Origin: Legionella cardiaca
Lineage (GTDB): Bacteria > Pseudomonadota > Gammaproteobacteria > Legionellales > Legionellaceae
Direction of reading: 5' to 3'
NCBI RefSeq assembly: GCF_029026145.1
Contig: NZ_CP119078.1
Coordinates: 2,971,001 to 3,035,000, forward strand
Length of the DNA: 64,000 nt
Shown: positions 18,886 through 28,554 of the stretch, piece by piece
Layout: each line of letters starts with the position of its first letter
Position numbering within the stretch: position 1 is the first letter of the stretch
Translations under genes and position numbers: made by a program
Notes under the pieces: generated by a model
Told to the model about the DNA's origin: nothing
The model's input: only the letters and a program-made list of their open reading frames with translations
The model's database searches: none

Positions 18886-20043
18886 CTAGAAAGATGTTTT
18901 TTTTATCAAGCTAGCCTTTTGGCCTTTCCATAAAATAAGCAGTGGCATAACTGCACCACAAATGCTACTGAAATAGATAAATAACCCAGGTGAACCAAGA
19001 CTACGCAAATAAAGTGAAGCGATAAACGGACCACCCATAGCCCCAATACTATAGGCAAGTAATAAACTTTGGGTACCAGCAACAATATCTTGCTCATTGA
19101 GTACATCACAAGCATGACTAATACTAATTGGATATAAAGTAAACGTTAAACCACCAAATAAGGTCATTAAACTTAAAAATAAGGATGAGCTCTTGCCTAT
19201 CATTAGTGCAATGGACACGACAATGGTACTAGTAACAAGAATAATTAACACGGTCCCTCGCTCTACCTGATCAGAGAGCCTACCTATAGGATATTGCAGT
19301 AACATGCCACCAAAAATAATTGCAAACATGTACTTGGCTACTGCTGCCTTCTCATGAAATAAATCCGTTAAATAGGTAGGCATAAAGGCATAGAGTCCGC
19401 CCATGATTAATCCCGAACTTAAACATCCCGCTAAACCAGAGGGTGAGATATGAATTAAAGTGTTTAGACTCAGTGTTGAAGGTTCATCAAATTTAGGCGG
19501 ACTCACATAAGACATGGATAAAGGGATAAGTGATAAAGAACTCATCATTGATGCAACCACAAAAAGCAGTAACGAATGCGAATCACCAAGATTTAAAAAG
19601 AATTGTCCCAGGCTTGAAGCAGCATAAAAAGCTATCATATAGAGTGAAAGTATTTGGCCGCGATTTGTCTTAGTGCTTTTACATAATAACCAACTTTCTA
19701 TAACAACAAATAATCCTGCCGCTGCAAATCCGGCAATAAGGCGCAAAAAAAGCCATAACCCTACATGATAAAAAATACCATGTAACAAATAAATTACCGC
19801 TAGTAATGAAGAAAAAACAGAATACGCAGCTACGTGCCCAACTCGTGTGATAAACCGTTCCACACGAAAAGAACCCAACACCAATCCTGCATAATAAATG
19901 CCCGTCATTGCACCAATTGCTACTGGAGAAGCATGATTAAGCGTCATGCTAAGGCCTAATAATGTAGAAAAGAAACCTGTCCCCAATAAAAAGATAAATA
20001 AACTTAGTAAAGGAACAAATGTTTCGAACATTACCGCAATCAT
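18886..20043 (-). CDS. MFS transporter, YcaD-like
   Basis: 385-residue major facilitator with 12 hydrophobic segments. The N-terminal half resembles the YcaD subgroup (YYAGLVLGSFRVERFITRVGH), a group of unknown substrate. The loop-2 motif after helix 2 (GSFRVERFITRVGH) is intact, and the corresponding second-half motif reads YPIGRLSDQVERG. The ATG at 20043 follows GAGGATTTGT. Efflux of a small molecule is likely; nothing in the context identifies it. Confidence 0.85.
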   Translation of the reverse strand: MIAVMFETFVPLLSLFIFLLGTGFFSTLLGLSMTLNHASPVAIGAMTGIYYAGLVLGSFRVERFITRVGHVAAYSVFSSLLAVIYLLHGIFYHVGLWLFLRLIAGFAAAGLFVVIESWLLCKSTKTNRGQILSLYMIAFYAASSLGQFFLNLGDSHSLLLFVVASMMSSLSLIPLSMSYVSPPKFDEPSTLSLNTLIHISPSGLAGCLSSGLIMGGLYAFMPTYLTDLFHEKAAVAKYMFAIIFGGMLLQYPIGRLSDQVERGTVLIILVTSTIVVSIALMIGKSSSLFLSLMTLFGGLTFTLYPISISHACDVLNEQDIVAGTQSLLLAYSIGAMGGPFIASLYLRSLGSPGLFIYFSSICGAVMPLLILWKGQKASLIKKTSF

Positions 20044-20215
20044 GACAAATCCTCACTTTTAATCAGGCTATAGAAGATAATTACAAGCGCGCCAGAAAAA
20101 AGCAAAAATTAAACATGTGGAGAAAATTATCTTCCATATCTATTTGTCATTTTCATTGGGTATCCGCGCTAGATAGGGTAAGATAAGTAACTTCTGAACC
20201 TTACACCATTGCGTA

Positions 20216-20968
20216 ATGACCAATCACAAGAAAACGACCCATTTTGGTTTTGAATCAGTTGCCTGGGATGAAAAAGAAAAAAAAGTTGGCGATGTTTTCA
20301 AATCGGTTGCCAGAAATTATGATTTGATGAATAACGTCATGTCGCTTGGCATTCATCACCTATGGAAACGTTTTACAGTTGAAATCAGTCAAGTTCGCGC
20401 TGGACAATTTGTACTTGATTTAGCGGGAGGAAGTGGCGACCTCACCCGCTTGCTGAGCAAAAAAGTAGGCGCTCAGGGAAAAGTAATTCTTGCTGATATT
20501 AATGCCGCCATGCTTGCTGTAGGCCGAGATCGCCTTCTTGATGAGGGCTTATATGAAAATATTAATTTTGTACAAGCCAATGCCCAAACCTTACCGTTTG
20601 CCAATAATAGCTTTCATTGCATCACTATTGGTTTTGGCTTGCGTAATGTAACCGATAAAGATGAAGCGTTACGTTCTATGTATCGTGTTTGTAAACCGGG
20701 CGGTAAGATTATGGTTTTGGAATTTTCCAGTCCTACCCTCCCTGGATTAAAACCAATTTATGATTGGTATTCTTTTAATATACTGCCTAAATTAGGTCAA
20801 TTGCTTGCGCAAGATGCTGCCAGTTACCAATACCTTGCTGAGTCAATTCGCATGCACCCACCTCAGGAAGCACTAAAAGCAATGATTGAAAAGGCAGGAT
20901 TTGAAGATTGCCATTATCATAATTTAAGTGGTGGGATTGTTGCCTTGCATGTTGCTTACAAATATTGA
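20216..20968 (+). CDS. ubiE: Ubiquinone/menaquinone biosynthesis C-methyltransferase UbiE
   Basis: SAM-dependent C-methyltransferase of quinone biosynthesis. The 250-residue product has the N-terminal [18 protein letters not shown] segment, motif [19 protein letters not shown] (about 70-87), the UbiE signature [22 protein letters not shown] (about 138-159), and ends in the typical [12 protein letters not shown]. First gene of the ubiE-ubiJ-ubiB-tatA-tatB run. The ribosome binding site is weak. Confidence 0.97.
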   Translation: MTNHKKTTHFGFESVAWDEKEKKVGDVFKSVARNYDLMNNVMSLGIHHLWKRFTVEISQVRAGQFVLDLAGGSGDLTRLLSKKVGAQGKVILADINAAMLAVGRDRLLDEGLYENINFVQANAQTLPFANNSFHCITIGFGLRNVTDKDEALRSMYRVCKPGGKIMVLEFSSPTLPGLKPIYDWYSFNILPKLGQLLAQDAASYQYLAESIRMHPPQEALKAMIEKAGFEDCHYHNLSGGIVALHVAYKY

Positions 20969-20975
20969 GAATACC

Positions 20976-21593
20976 ATGATAAAGAAATATTCATTAAAAG
21001 CATTGCAGACAGCCATTAATCATGCACTTAGCCTCGATGAATCGATGCCCACTAAAATTGCTGCATTAGATGGCAAGGTTATTGAAATTATTGTTGCGCC
21101 CTTGGGAGCAAATTTTTTTATTCTCTTTGAGGAAGGACAACTGAAACTGCTTGCTGATTATGAAGGTCATCCAGATACTATTATTCATAGCAGTCCACTT
21201 GGGTTAATTCGTTTAAGTTTCCTGCCTGCTTCCAAAGCTCGTTCATTATTCAATGATAAAATTCGACTTTCAGGTGATGTGGAATTGGGCCAAGAGGTCA
21301 AAAAATTATTTGACGAATTAGACATCGATTGGGAAGGACATCTTTCCCATTTTACCGGCGATGTGGTAGCGCATCAGTTAGGTTCCTTATTTCGCCAGGG
21401 CTTAAGCTTTAAACGGCAATTGAGTGAGTCCATGCGTAATAATTTTACTGATTACCTTCAAGAAGAACTGCGGGTTTTCCCTACTCGTGAAGAAATGGAT
21501 GATTTTTTTAGTGATATTGATAAATTAGCGCTCGACGTTGAGCGCTTACAAGCTCATGTCAACCAACTGATGGCCAAACATGAAACCAATTAA
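20976..21593 (+). CDS. ubiJ: Ubiquinone biosynthesis accessory factor UbiJ (SCP2 domain)
   Basis: Lipid-binding scaffold of the aerobic Ubi complex; its SCP2 domain is thought to hold polyprenyl intermediates for the modifying enzymes. The 205-residue product has an N-terminal SCP2-like region (about 20-115) and a C-terminal helical part with a coiled-coil-like end (MDDFFSDIDKLALDVERLQAHVNQL). The ATG at 20976 begins eight bases after the ubiE stop; the frame starting at 20928 lies inside ubiE. It overlaps ubiB by 14 bases. Confidence 0.93.
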   Translation: MIKKYSLKALQTAINHALSLDESMPTKIAALDGKVIEIIVAPLGANFFILFEEGQLKLLADYEGHPDTIIHSSPLGLIRLSFLPASKARSLFNDKIRLSGDVELGQEVKKLFDELDIDWEGHLSHFTGDVVAHQLGSLFRQGLSFKRQLSESMRNNFTDYLQEELRVFPTREEMDDFFSDIDKLALDVERLQAHVNQLMAKHETN

Positions 21594-23217
21594 ACAACTC
21601 ATTCGACTACTTCATATTAATACCATTTTAGCTAGAAATGGGCTTGATCAAGTCATTGTATCAATAAGACTGTTTTCGCCTTTTCGTTTTATTGTCTATT
21701 TAAATCCTTGGAACTGGTTTCGTAAAGAAAAGTTAACTCGCGGGGAAGCGCTGCGAAAAACACTCGAGCAATTGGGACCTATCTTTATAAAATTTGGCCA
21801 AGCGCTTTCAACCCGTCCGGATATCTTACCGCCGGATATAGCACTGGAATTATGTAAGCTACAAGATGATGTTCCCCCTTTTGCAAGTGAAAAAGCATTG
21901 GCTATTTTTGAGTTAGCGTTTGGTCAATCTGCGTTTGAAGTCTTTGCTGAATTTGATCCGGTTCCACTTGCATCGGCCTCCATGGCACAAGTTCATGCTG
22001 CTACCCTAAAAAGCGGTGAAGAGGTTGTCGTTAAAATTTTGCGTCCTAACATGCGAAAGATTATCGAAAAAGACTTAAGCATCATGCATACCATCGCTAA
22101 TCTGGCAGATAAGTACTGGGCCGAAAGCAAGCGGCTAAGACCTAAAGAAATTGTCCTGGAATTTGAACATAATTTGCTTGATGAACTGGATCTACAGCGC
22201 GAAGCAGCCAATGCATCTCAATTACGTAGAAACTTCCACAAATCACCTCTACTCTATATTCCCGAAGTATTTTGGGATTATACAAGAGAAAATATCATGG
22301 TTATGGAGCGCATCCATGGTATTCCAGTGTCTGATGTGGCCTCTTTAAAAGAGCATGGTGTCAATATTAAAATGCTTGCCGAACGTGGTGTAGAAATTTT
22401 TTTCACTCAAGTTTTTCGAGATTGTTTTTTTCACGCCGATATGCACCCGGGTAATATCTTTGTTTCGCCACTTCGCCCTCAGGAACCTCAATATATCTGC
22501 ATTGATTTTGGTATTATCGGTACTCTAAGTGATAGCGACAAACGCTATTTGGCGGAGAATTTATACGCCTTTTTTAATCGAGATTACCGCCGTGTTGCAG
22601 CGCTTCATGTAGAATCAGGCTGGGTTGCTCGCGATACCCGTATTGAAGAATTTGAAAGTGCTATCCGCACCGTATGCGAACCCATCTTTGAAAAACCATT
22701 AAAAGATATTTCTTTCGCTCAGGTTGTATTGCGACTATTCCAAGTTGCCCGACGTTTTCAAATGGAAGTTCAACCACAATTGGTTTTATTACAAAAAACA
22801 CTTCTGGCAATTGAAGGACTTGGTCGTCAACTTTATCCCGAACTTGATTTATGGGCGACAGCCAAACCTTTCCTCGAAAAATGGCTTAAAGAACAAATCG
22901 GTCCCCGAGCCTTTCTTAAACAATTGCGCGAAAATTTACCTTTCATGTCTGAACAGTTACCTCATATGCCCAGACTTTTAAATGAGGTATTACAACTAAG
23001 TAAAGAACAAAAAATTCGTTCTTTAATGCGCGATGAACAGGTAACCGATACAACAAAATCAAATTGGTATAAAGGGCTGGGAATAGGTATTTTTGCTACC
23101 ATAGTGACAGTAAGTATGTTAGATCTTTTAAATCAAGATAAAATAGCAGCCATGGCTCTTTCGGCAGCAATCGTTGGCAGTGTTGTAACGTTACTTAACC
23201 GTTTGAACAGGAGTTAA
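21580..23217 (+). CDS. ubiB: Ubiquinone biosynthesis regulatory protein kinase-like UbiB
   Basis: Membrane-anchored atypical kinase/ATPase (ABC1/ADCK family) required for aerobic ubiquinone synthesis. The 545-residue product has the KxGQ motif region PIFIKFGQALSTRPDILP (about 67-84), the Ala-rich nucleotide loop LASASMAQVHAATLKSG, the lysine-containing VVVKILRP, the catalytic-loop equivalent FFHADMHPGNIF and metal-binding DFGIIG. Two hydrophobic helices near residues 503-545 form the C-terminal membrane anchor. It overlaps ubiJ and is followed one base later by tatA. Confidence 0.97.
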   Translation: MKPIKQLIRLLHINTILARNGLDQVIVSIRLFSPFRFIVYLNPWNWFRKEKLTRGEALRKTLEQLGPIFIKFGQALSTRPDILPPDIALELCKLQDDVPPFASEKALAIFELAFGQSAFEVFAEFDPVPLASASMAQVHAATLKSGEEVVVKILRPNMRKIIEKDLSIMHTIANLADKYWAESKRLRPKEIVLEFEHNLLDELDLQREAANASQLRRNFHKSPLLYIPEVFWDYTRENIMVMERIHGIPVSDVASLKEHGVNIKMLAERGVEIFFTQVFRDCFFHADMHPGNIFVSPLRPQEPQYICIDFGIIGTLSDSDKRYLAENLYAFFNRDYRRVAALHVESGWVARDTRIEEFESAIRTVCEPIFEKPLKDISFAQVVLRLFQVARRFQMEVQPQLVLLQKTLLAIEGLGRQLYPELDLWATAKPFLEKWLKEQIGPRAFLKQLRENLPFMSEQLPHMPRLLNEVLQLSKEQKIRSLMRDEQVTDTTKSNWYKGLGIGIFATIVTVSMLDLLNQDKIAAMALSAAIVGSVVTLLNRLNRS

Positions 23218-23218
23218 C

Positions 23219-23380
23219 ATGGGATTAAGTGGAATCAGTCCATTGTCATTATTATTAATATTTTTAATTATTATTGCCTTGTTTGGAACTAATAAATTAA
23301 AGAATATTGGTTCCGATTTAGGTAACGCAATTAAAAATTTTCGCAAAGCAATGAATGAGGATGATGATAAAAAGTTATGA
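23219..23380 (+). CDS. tatA: Sec-independent translocase subunit TatA
   Basis: Pore-forming component of the twin-arginine export system. This 53-residue ORF has the TatA layout: short N-terminal tail, one transmembrane helix (about residues 8-22, LSLLLIFLIIIALFG), hinge and amphipathic helix (NKLKNIGSDLGNAIKNFRKAM) and an acidic tail. The conserved FG and the amphipathic-helix LG are present. The ATG at 23219 follows CAGGAGTTAAC and comes one base after ubiB. The stop overlaps the tatB start (ATGA). Confidence 0.93.
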   Translation: MGLSGISPLSLLLIFLIIIALFGTNKLKNIGSDLGNAIKNFRKAMNEDDDKKL

Positions 23381-23670
23381 GTAGCGGCGAACTTTTATTA
23401 ACGTTGCTTGTTGCTCTCATTGTTTTTGGCCCAAATAAATTACCCATGCTAGCAGAACACTTGGGTAAATTATTTCGGCATGTAAATTATTTTAAACAAC
23501 AAGCGATAGCATTTTGGCAAGCTCAGCTAAATGAGCAACAATTAAAAGAAAATACGCGCAAAGCAGAAAAGGCAGACGCGCTTTATCATGCCAATGAGAT
23601 TGAAAATACCGCTAATTTCAATCCACCGGATTCTCTCTCTGCTGAGCAGGAGAACCGCCCTAAAAAATAA
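23377..23670 (+). CDS. tatB: Sec-independent translocase subunit TatB
   Basis: TatB forms the twin-arginine signal receptor with TatC. The 97-residue product has the short N-terminus SSGELLLTLLVALIVFGPNKLPMLAEHLGKL typical of TatB: the helix contains a charged residue near its start and FGPNKLP at the hinge. An amphipathic helix and a charged tail follow. It overlaps tatA by four bases. tatC is not the next gene and is absent from the window, so the third subunit must be encoded elsewhere. Confidence 0.92.
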   Translation: MSSGELLLTLLVALIVFGPNKLPMLAEHLGKLFRHVNYFKQQAIAFWQAQLNEQQLKENTRKAEKADALYHANEIENTANFNPPDSLSAEQENRPKK

Positions 23671-23681
23671 TGCCTTATCGT

Positions 23682-24233
23682 CTAAAATTGCTTAACCCAA
23701 TTAGCAAACTCTTCCATATAACGACGTAAAAACTCATGCGTACTTTCATTAGTAATGTTACCATCTTCCCCAAAAATTTTATTAATACCCCCAATATACG
23801 CCTCGGGTTGTTGCATACAAAACACATTCAAAAATACAAAGGTTTGACGTAAATGCTGATTTGCTCCAAATCCACCAACCGCGCCTGGAGAGGCACTGAT
23901 AACAGCCCCAGGTTTCCCACCCCAAATACTTTGTCCATAAGGCCTTGACCCGACATCAATTGCATTTTTTAGAGGTGCTGGAATAGAACGGTTATATTCA
24001 GGACTAACAAATAAAAAACCATCAAACGTCTTCATTTTTTCCCGAAAAGCTACCCATTCCTTCAGTGGCCTATTTTGATCATCAGGATCCTGGTTATAGA
24101 GTGGCAATTGACCTATCTCCACTATTTGTAAATCAAGAGTAGACGGAGCAAGGTTGATTAGTACCAGCGCAAGCTTGCGGTTCCAGGATTCTTTACGCAA
24201 ACTACCTACCAAGACCCCAATTTTTTTAGTCAT
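23682..24233 (-). CDS. NAD(P)H-dependent FMN reductase (quinone reductase-like)
   Basis: 183-residue flavodoxin-fold oxidoreductase of the SsuE/ChrR/azoreductase type. The phosphate-binding loop GSLRKESWNRKLAL (about 10-23) binds FMN, and the family signature SPEYNRSIPAPLKNAID (about 78-94) is intact. It probably reduces quinones, chromate or flavins in the cytosol as a detoxifying step. Single gene, convergent with tatB. Confidence 0.9.
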   Translation of the reverse strand: MTKKIGVLVGSLRKESWNRKLALVLINLAPSTLDLQIVEIGQLPLYNQDPDDQNRPLKEWVAFREKMKTFDGFLFVSPEYNRSIPAPLKNAIDVGSRPYGQSIWGGKPGAVISASPGAVGGFGANQHLRQTFVFLNVFCMQQPEAYIGGINKIFGEDGNITNESTHEFLRRYMEEFANWVKQF

Positions 24234-24282
24234 GTTATATCCTTATTAGAAAGATTAATTGTTTCTGAGCAGAGCCAGTTTT

Positions 24283-25323
24283 TTATAAAAGCGAATTTAA
24301 ATCAAAACTGGAACGTTGACCTAAATCATCACCGTGTTTCTTTAAAAAATTTTCTGCTGTACTGCGACCCTCATCACGCAACATGCATAGGAATGACCAT
24401 TCGCCGTTAAGCTTGGAAGAAAAACCTAATGTTTGCATTTTGTCACTTGCTATTCGATGAATACGCATCTTTGCCCAGCGCTCACCTTCGCCCTTAACTG
24501 AACTGGCGACTTGTCTCAGTACGGCAATCATTCGTAACTCTTTCATCAAGGTTGCATTAAATGCAACTTCATTAAGACGATTTAGAATATCACGTGCACT
24601 CTTAGGAGTCCCGGGACGTTCAATCGGATTTATCTGCACTAATAAAGTATCACTTGACTCACACTCCTTGACTAGCGGCGTAATAGTTGGGTTACCACTG
24701 TAGCCTCCATCCCAATAAGCTTCACCCTCTATTTCAATTGCTTGAAATAGAGTTGGCAGGCAGGCAGAGGCAAGCAATACATCGGGTGTTATTTCTGCAT
24801 TTCTGAAAACTCTTCCACGTCCAGTCCTGACATTTGTAGCTGTGATAAATAATTTTATCGGGGCTTTTGTAAGCCTATCAAACTGTACACTTTCCATTAG
24901 AATGGATTGCAAGGGATTGAGGGCAATGGGATTTAAATCATAGGGAGAAAAGAGTCTTGAAAGCAAATCAAAAGCAACAAATAGTGGAGAATAATCCAAG
25001 GTCCACTTCCCCATAAGCATATCGAGAGGCCCTCGTTGAAATGGACTATAGGTGGCTGCTTGAGAAACTCGTCGCCAAAATGTTTCTAAGGCAACTCTTG
25101 CTCCCTCAGCACCTCCTGCAAGATAACCACTGGCTAATACCGCAGCATTCATTGAACCTGCCGAAGTTCCTGAGATCCCCTCAATCTGCAATGTTGGTTC
25201 TTGAAGTAAGCGATCGAGCACTCCCCAAGTGTAAGCGCCGTGAGCGCCACCTCCCTGTAAAGCCAAATCAATAAGCACCGGTTTTTCTTGGTTCTTGGCT
25301 TTGTTGGGTACTTTCTTTGGCAT
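24283..25323 (-). CDS. Patatin-like phospholipase
   Basis: 346-residue lipid acyl hydrolase. Catalytic features of the patatin family are all present: oxyanion loop GGGAHGAYTWG (about 24-34), nucleophile elbow GTSAGS (about 52-57) and the catalytic aspartate in DGGYSGNP (near residue 205). The C-terminal part has the IHRIASDK segment seen in bacterial patatins with an extra C-terminal domain. There is no signal peptide. Legionella carries many patatin-like proteins, some of them secreted effectors; this one has no obvious secretion signal. The start at 25323 is chosen over the frame to 25365 because it gives the usual short N-terminal tail. Confidence 0.88.
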   Translation of the reverse strand: MPKKVPNKAKNQEKPVLIDLALQGGGAHGAYTWGVLDRLLQEPTLQIEGISGTSAGSMNAAVLASGYLAGGAEGARVALETFWRRVSQAATYSPFQRGPLDMLMGKWTLDYSPLFVAFDLLSRLFSPYDLNPIALNPLQSILMESVQFDRLTKAPIKLFITATNVRTGRGRVFRNAEITPDVLLASACLPTLFQAIEIEGEAYWDGGYSGNPTITPLVKECESSDTLLVQINPIERPGTPKSARDILNRLNEVAFNATLMKELRMIAVLRQVASSVKGEGERWAKMRIHRIASDKMQTLGFSSKLNGEWSFLCMLRDEGRSTAENFLKKHGDDLGQRSSFDLNSLL

Positions 25324-25508
25324 GAAGTCTAATATCCCTGAAGACCTTAATAAAAATAATAGCATATTGTTTTATTGGATAGTCACAGGCTCCTACAAAC
25401 CAAAGTAACTGCAGCCTTGCTAGTTCTTCGTCGCAAATTGCCTAAATAATGCTATTCATGCGATTATTTTTTGTGCATAATTTATCTTTTTAAGTATCCT
25501 GATTAAAC

Positions 25509-26678
25509 ATGCAAGGATTGCTCATTGATGTCAGTCGGCTATTTCGTCGAGCATGCCGCCAACAATCACCTACAGGTATAGATCGCGTTTTATTGGCTTA
25601 TCTGCAACATTATAAACAACGCGCACAACTTCTCCTTCGTTTTGGACAATTTGCTTTTATCTTATCTGAGCAAGCTTCCCGACAGGCAAGTTCGTTACTT
25701 TTATCCTGGCATCCGAAGATATTTTGGCCTTTTATTGGTTTATTAATTAAAGATAGTTTTCGATCTGAGGCTAAACAATCACTAAAAAATATTATTCTTC
25801 TTAAGATAGATTACTCTGGCTTGCATTATGAAGGCCTTTACCATACTTTAAAACGCCATGGCATGAAACTTATTTTTATGGTTCATGATCTTATCCCTTT
25901 TGAAAATCCAGAGTTTTTTCCAACAACTAAAGCGCAAAAATACCAACGTATTTTGTCGTTTATAATGAACAACGCCACAGGAATTGTGACCAACTCGCAA
26001 ACAACTACAAATTCACTTATTAATCACATCCCCAATCTTAAATTACTCCCCTATCTTATTTCGGCCTCATTAGCTCCCGGCATAACTTCAAGCACTCCTC
26101 CTCGCCAGGAGCGACCAATTAAAGAGAATTATTTCCTCATCGTAGGAACTATTCAAAGACGAAAAAATCACTTATTCCTCTTAAAGCTATGGCTGAAATT
26201 AATTGAGCGACACGGGATTGATACACCCAAATTAGTGCTGATTGGTGAGCGGGGCTATCTTTGCAAGCAGACACTCGCCTTATTGGATAATTGCGACCTA
26301 ATCAAAAAATTTATCATTGAGCATCCTGCAAATGATGAAGACCTGCTCACTTATTTACATCATGCTCAAGCCCTTCTCTTGCCTAGTTTAGCCGAAGGCT
26401 ATGGCCTCCCGCTTATTGAAGCACTAAGCGCAGGAACTCCCGTTATTGCCAATAACCTGTCTGTTTTTCATGAAATTGCTGGCGACATCCCAGATTTCAT
26501 TCCTGTTCAAAATGCTCAACAATGGTTAGCTTGTATCGAAAATTATATGCTGGCGAACAGTACCCTACGTGCAATACAACTTCAACGTATAAGCCAATTT
26601 TCTATACCAAACTGGCAGACGCATTTCATAAAGGTCGAACCATTCCTGCATATGCTTCGCGCATTAGACCCTACCTAG
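25509..26678 (+). CDS. Glycosyltransferase, GT4 family
   Basis: 389-residue GT-B fold transferase. The C-terminal donor-binding domain shows YFLIVGTIQRRKNH (about 212-225) and the retaining-GT4 motif ALLLPSLAEGYGLPLIEALSAGTPVIANN (about 293-321), with the E-x7-E pair intact. The N-terminal acceptor domain is less conserved, with KLIFMVHDLIPFENPEFFP. The acceptor is unknown; context suggests a lipid- or polysaccharide-linked sugar. First gene of the 25.5-48.4 kb lipid/glycan locus, convergent with and overlapping the SDR gene by four bases. Confidence 0.9.
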   Translation: MQGLLIDVSRLFRRACRQQSPTGIDRVLLAYLQHYKQRAQLLLRFGQFAFILSEQASRQASSLLLSWHPKIFWPFIGLLIKDSFRSEAKQSLKNIILLKIDYSGLHYEGLYHTLKRHGMKLIFMVHDLIPFENPEFFPTTKAQKYQRILSFIMNNATGIVTNSQTTTNSLINHIPNLKLLPYLISASLAPGITSSTPPRQERPIKENYFLIVGTIQRRKNHLFLLKLWLKLIERHGIDTPKLVLIGERGYLCKQTLALLDNCDLIKKFIIEHPANDEDLLTYLHHAQALLLPSLAEGYGLPLIEALSAGTPVIANNLSVFHEIAGDIPDFIPVQNAQQWLACIENYMLANSTLRAIQLQRISQFSIPNWQTHFIKVEPFLHMLRALDPT

Positions 26679-27457
26679 TTTTCAATATAAGATTCATAAC
26701 GACTTAAAAAAGAATCAATTAGCGTTGCAGGCAAATAATTTGCAAATTTTGTAATTAGATACAAGCTACGAGGAAAGGCAATACAAAACTTATTTTTATC
26801 TAAACCCTGTTTAATCAGGAGAGCAGCCTTCTTACTTGATAATAACAAAGGTTTTGGACCGATTAACTTCTCTGACATTGCAGTTTTTACATAACCTGGG
26901 CAAATAACAGAGACCCTAATATCGTAACGCCAAAGCCAAGCATGCAGTGATTGGGCATAGACATAAAGAGCCGCTTTTGATGCACAATAACTTGGTGATT
27001 GCGGCAAGCCTCTTAACCCAGCCAAGGAACTCATAATGGCAATCTGCCCCTGTTTTCTATCTATCATGCAATCGATAACAGGTGTAATCGTATTGAGCGT
27101 CCCTTGCAGGTTAATCCGAAAAACTTCATCACTTTGACTTTTATTTTCAGGTTGCCAATTTTTATTTAAGGTAGAGGAGACCCCTGCATTTGCAATCGCT
27201 AAATCAATAGGCATTTGCTTATCTATTGCAACAATAAATTCTTTTAAAGTATCGGCCTCACTAATATCAATAGAATGAGTAATTACTTGAGCATTCATCT
27301 CACGGCAGGATTGAGCTACAGTTGCCAAGTTATTTTCATCTCTTGCGAGCAAGATTAAATTAACGCCTTTCTTCGCATAAGCTAAAGCCAACTGCTCCCC
27401 AATGCCGCGACTTGCACCACTAATAAGAACAGTTTTGTCGGTATTTTTTAATTGCAT
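26675..27457 (-). CDS. Short-chain dehydrogenase/reductase
   Basis: 260-residue classical SDR. The cofactor loop ISGASRGIGEQLALAYAKKG (about 12-31), the NAG motif (IANAGV), the catalytic Ser (IMSSLAGL) and YxxxK (SYCASKAAL) are intact. The C-terminal LYLITKFANYLPATLIDSFLSRY is long and amphipathic, as in membrane-associated lipid SDRs. Because it lies in a locus with an alpha-oxoamine synthase, a plausible role is reduction of the 3-keto group of the amino lipid (a 3-ketosphinganine reductase-like step); this is inference. Other acyl ketone substrates are possible. Confidence 0.85.
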   Translation of the reverse strand: MQLKNTDKTVLISGASRGIGEQLALAYAKKGVNLILLARDENNLATVAQSCREMNAQVITHSIDISEADTLKEFIVAIDKQMPIDLAIANAGVSSTLNKNWQPENKSQSDEVFRINLQGTLNTITPVIDCMIDRKQGQIAIMSSLAGLRGLPQSPSYCASKAALYVYAQSLHAWLWRYDIRVSVICPGYVKTAMSEKLIGPKPLLLSSKKAALLIKQGLDKNKFCIAFPRSLYLITKFANYLPATLIDSFLSRYESYIEN

Positions 27458-27584
27458 TTTCTTTTTTTAAAATTAGAGGTAAAAGAAAGATAGAATAATT
27501 CTAATTATTTTAAAACAACTTATAATCCATACCATGATTTTCGTGGTACGGCTAAAGATATTATGCCAATGAGAGCCAAACATC

Positions 27585-28484
27585 ATGCGCCAATTGTTGA
27601 TAGGTATTTGTACTTACAATAGATCCCATCTTTTAATGACTCTCTTAGAGAGTCTTACACACTTACAGCTCCCACCTGACATTAAGGTACAACTCGTTTT
27701 AGTCAATAATTATCCAGCTAACCATCAGGAAATTGCATCGTTAGTAACAAAGATTATCTTACCTTTTCCGTACGACTTAATTCTTGAAAAAGAACAGGGC
27801 ATTTCACAAGCAAGAAATCGCGTATTACAAAAAGCAGAAGAAATTCTAGCAACTGAAATTTTATTTCTTGATGATGATACTACTATTCCTTCAGCAAATT
27901 GGTTAATTACTTTATATCAACTTTATGATGAATATGACTGTGATGCATTAACTTACCCCCTACACTACAATTTTATTGAAAAAAATATGCTTAAAGACAG
28001 ATTTTCCTATTACAGTTTCAAAAATAACTACAGAGAAGGCGAGCTGGTAAAAAAAGCAGGTACAGGGAAATGTTTTTTTTCCACAAAACTTGTTTTCACT
28101 AATCGATTAAAATTTGATAATGCTTTTTCTTTAACTGGAGGTGAGGACCATCTATTTTTCAGACAATTTTCAAATCTGGGGGGAAAAATTATTTTTACTT
28201 CTAAAATTCATATTATTGAAAATGTGGTCGCTGCCAGAACATCGAATTATTGGACTTTAATGAGACTTTGCTCCAATACTATGAGGACTCATCGCATTTA
28301 TTATTTTTTGGCAAAGAAAAAACATCAAGCCATCTTCTACTCATTAAGATCGGCCATTTATTTAAGCCTAAAGGCAAGTTACAATTTGCTGCAGTTAAAA
28401 CCCAACAAGGCACTTCTTTGTTTGGCGAAAAGTATTAGCATCCTCTCCTTGTCACTACCATTTCGCTACAAGCGTTATAAATAA
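27585..28484 (+). CDS. Glycosyltransferase, GT2 family
   Basis: 299-residue GT-A fold transferase. N-terminal LLIGICTYNRSHLL begins the nucleotide-sugar domain, the metal-binding motif is FLDDDTTIP (about 98-106) and the catalytic acidic region is TGGEDHLFFRQF (about 184-195). The C-terminus has hydrophobic, probably membrane-associated helices (YSLRSAIYLSLKASYNLL). It probably adds a sugar at the inner face of the inner membrane; donor and acceptor are unknown. Plus-strand partner of the hydroxylase and CDP-alcohol transferase genes that follow. Confidence 0.88.
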   Translation: MRQLLIGICTYNRSHLLMTLLESLTHLQLPPDIKVQLVLVNNYPANHQEIASLVTKIILPFPYDLILEKEQGISQARNRVLQKAEEILATEILFLDDDTTIPSANWLITLYQLYDEYDCDALTYPLHYNFIEKNMLKDRFSYYSFKNNYREGELVKKAGTGKCFFSTKLVFTNRLKFDNAFSLTGGEDHLFFRQFSNLGGKIIFTSKIHIIENVVAARTSNYWTLMRLCSNTMRTHRIYYFLAKKKHQAIFYSLRSAIYLSLKASYNLLQLKPNKALLCLAKSISILSLSLPFRYKRYK

Positions 28485-28554
28485 ACCTTACCTTATAGAC
28501 ATGCTCCAACTCTTTGATTAGTATCTTTTTGAAATACCTGTCTATTTGCAAACA

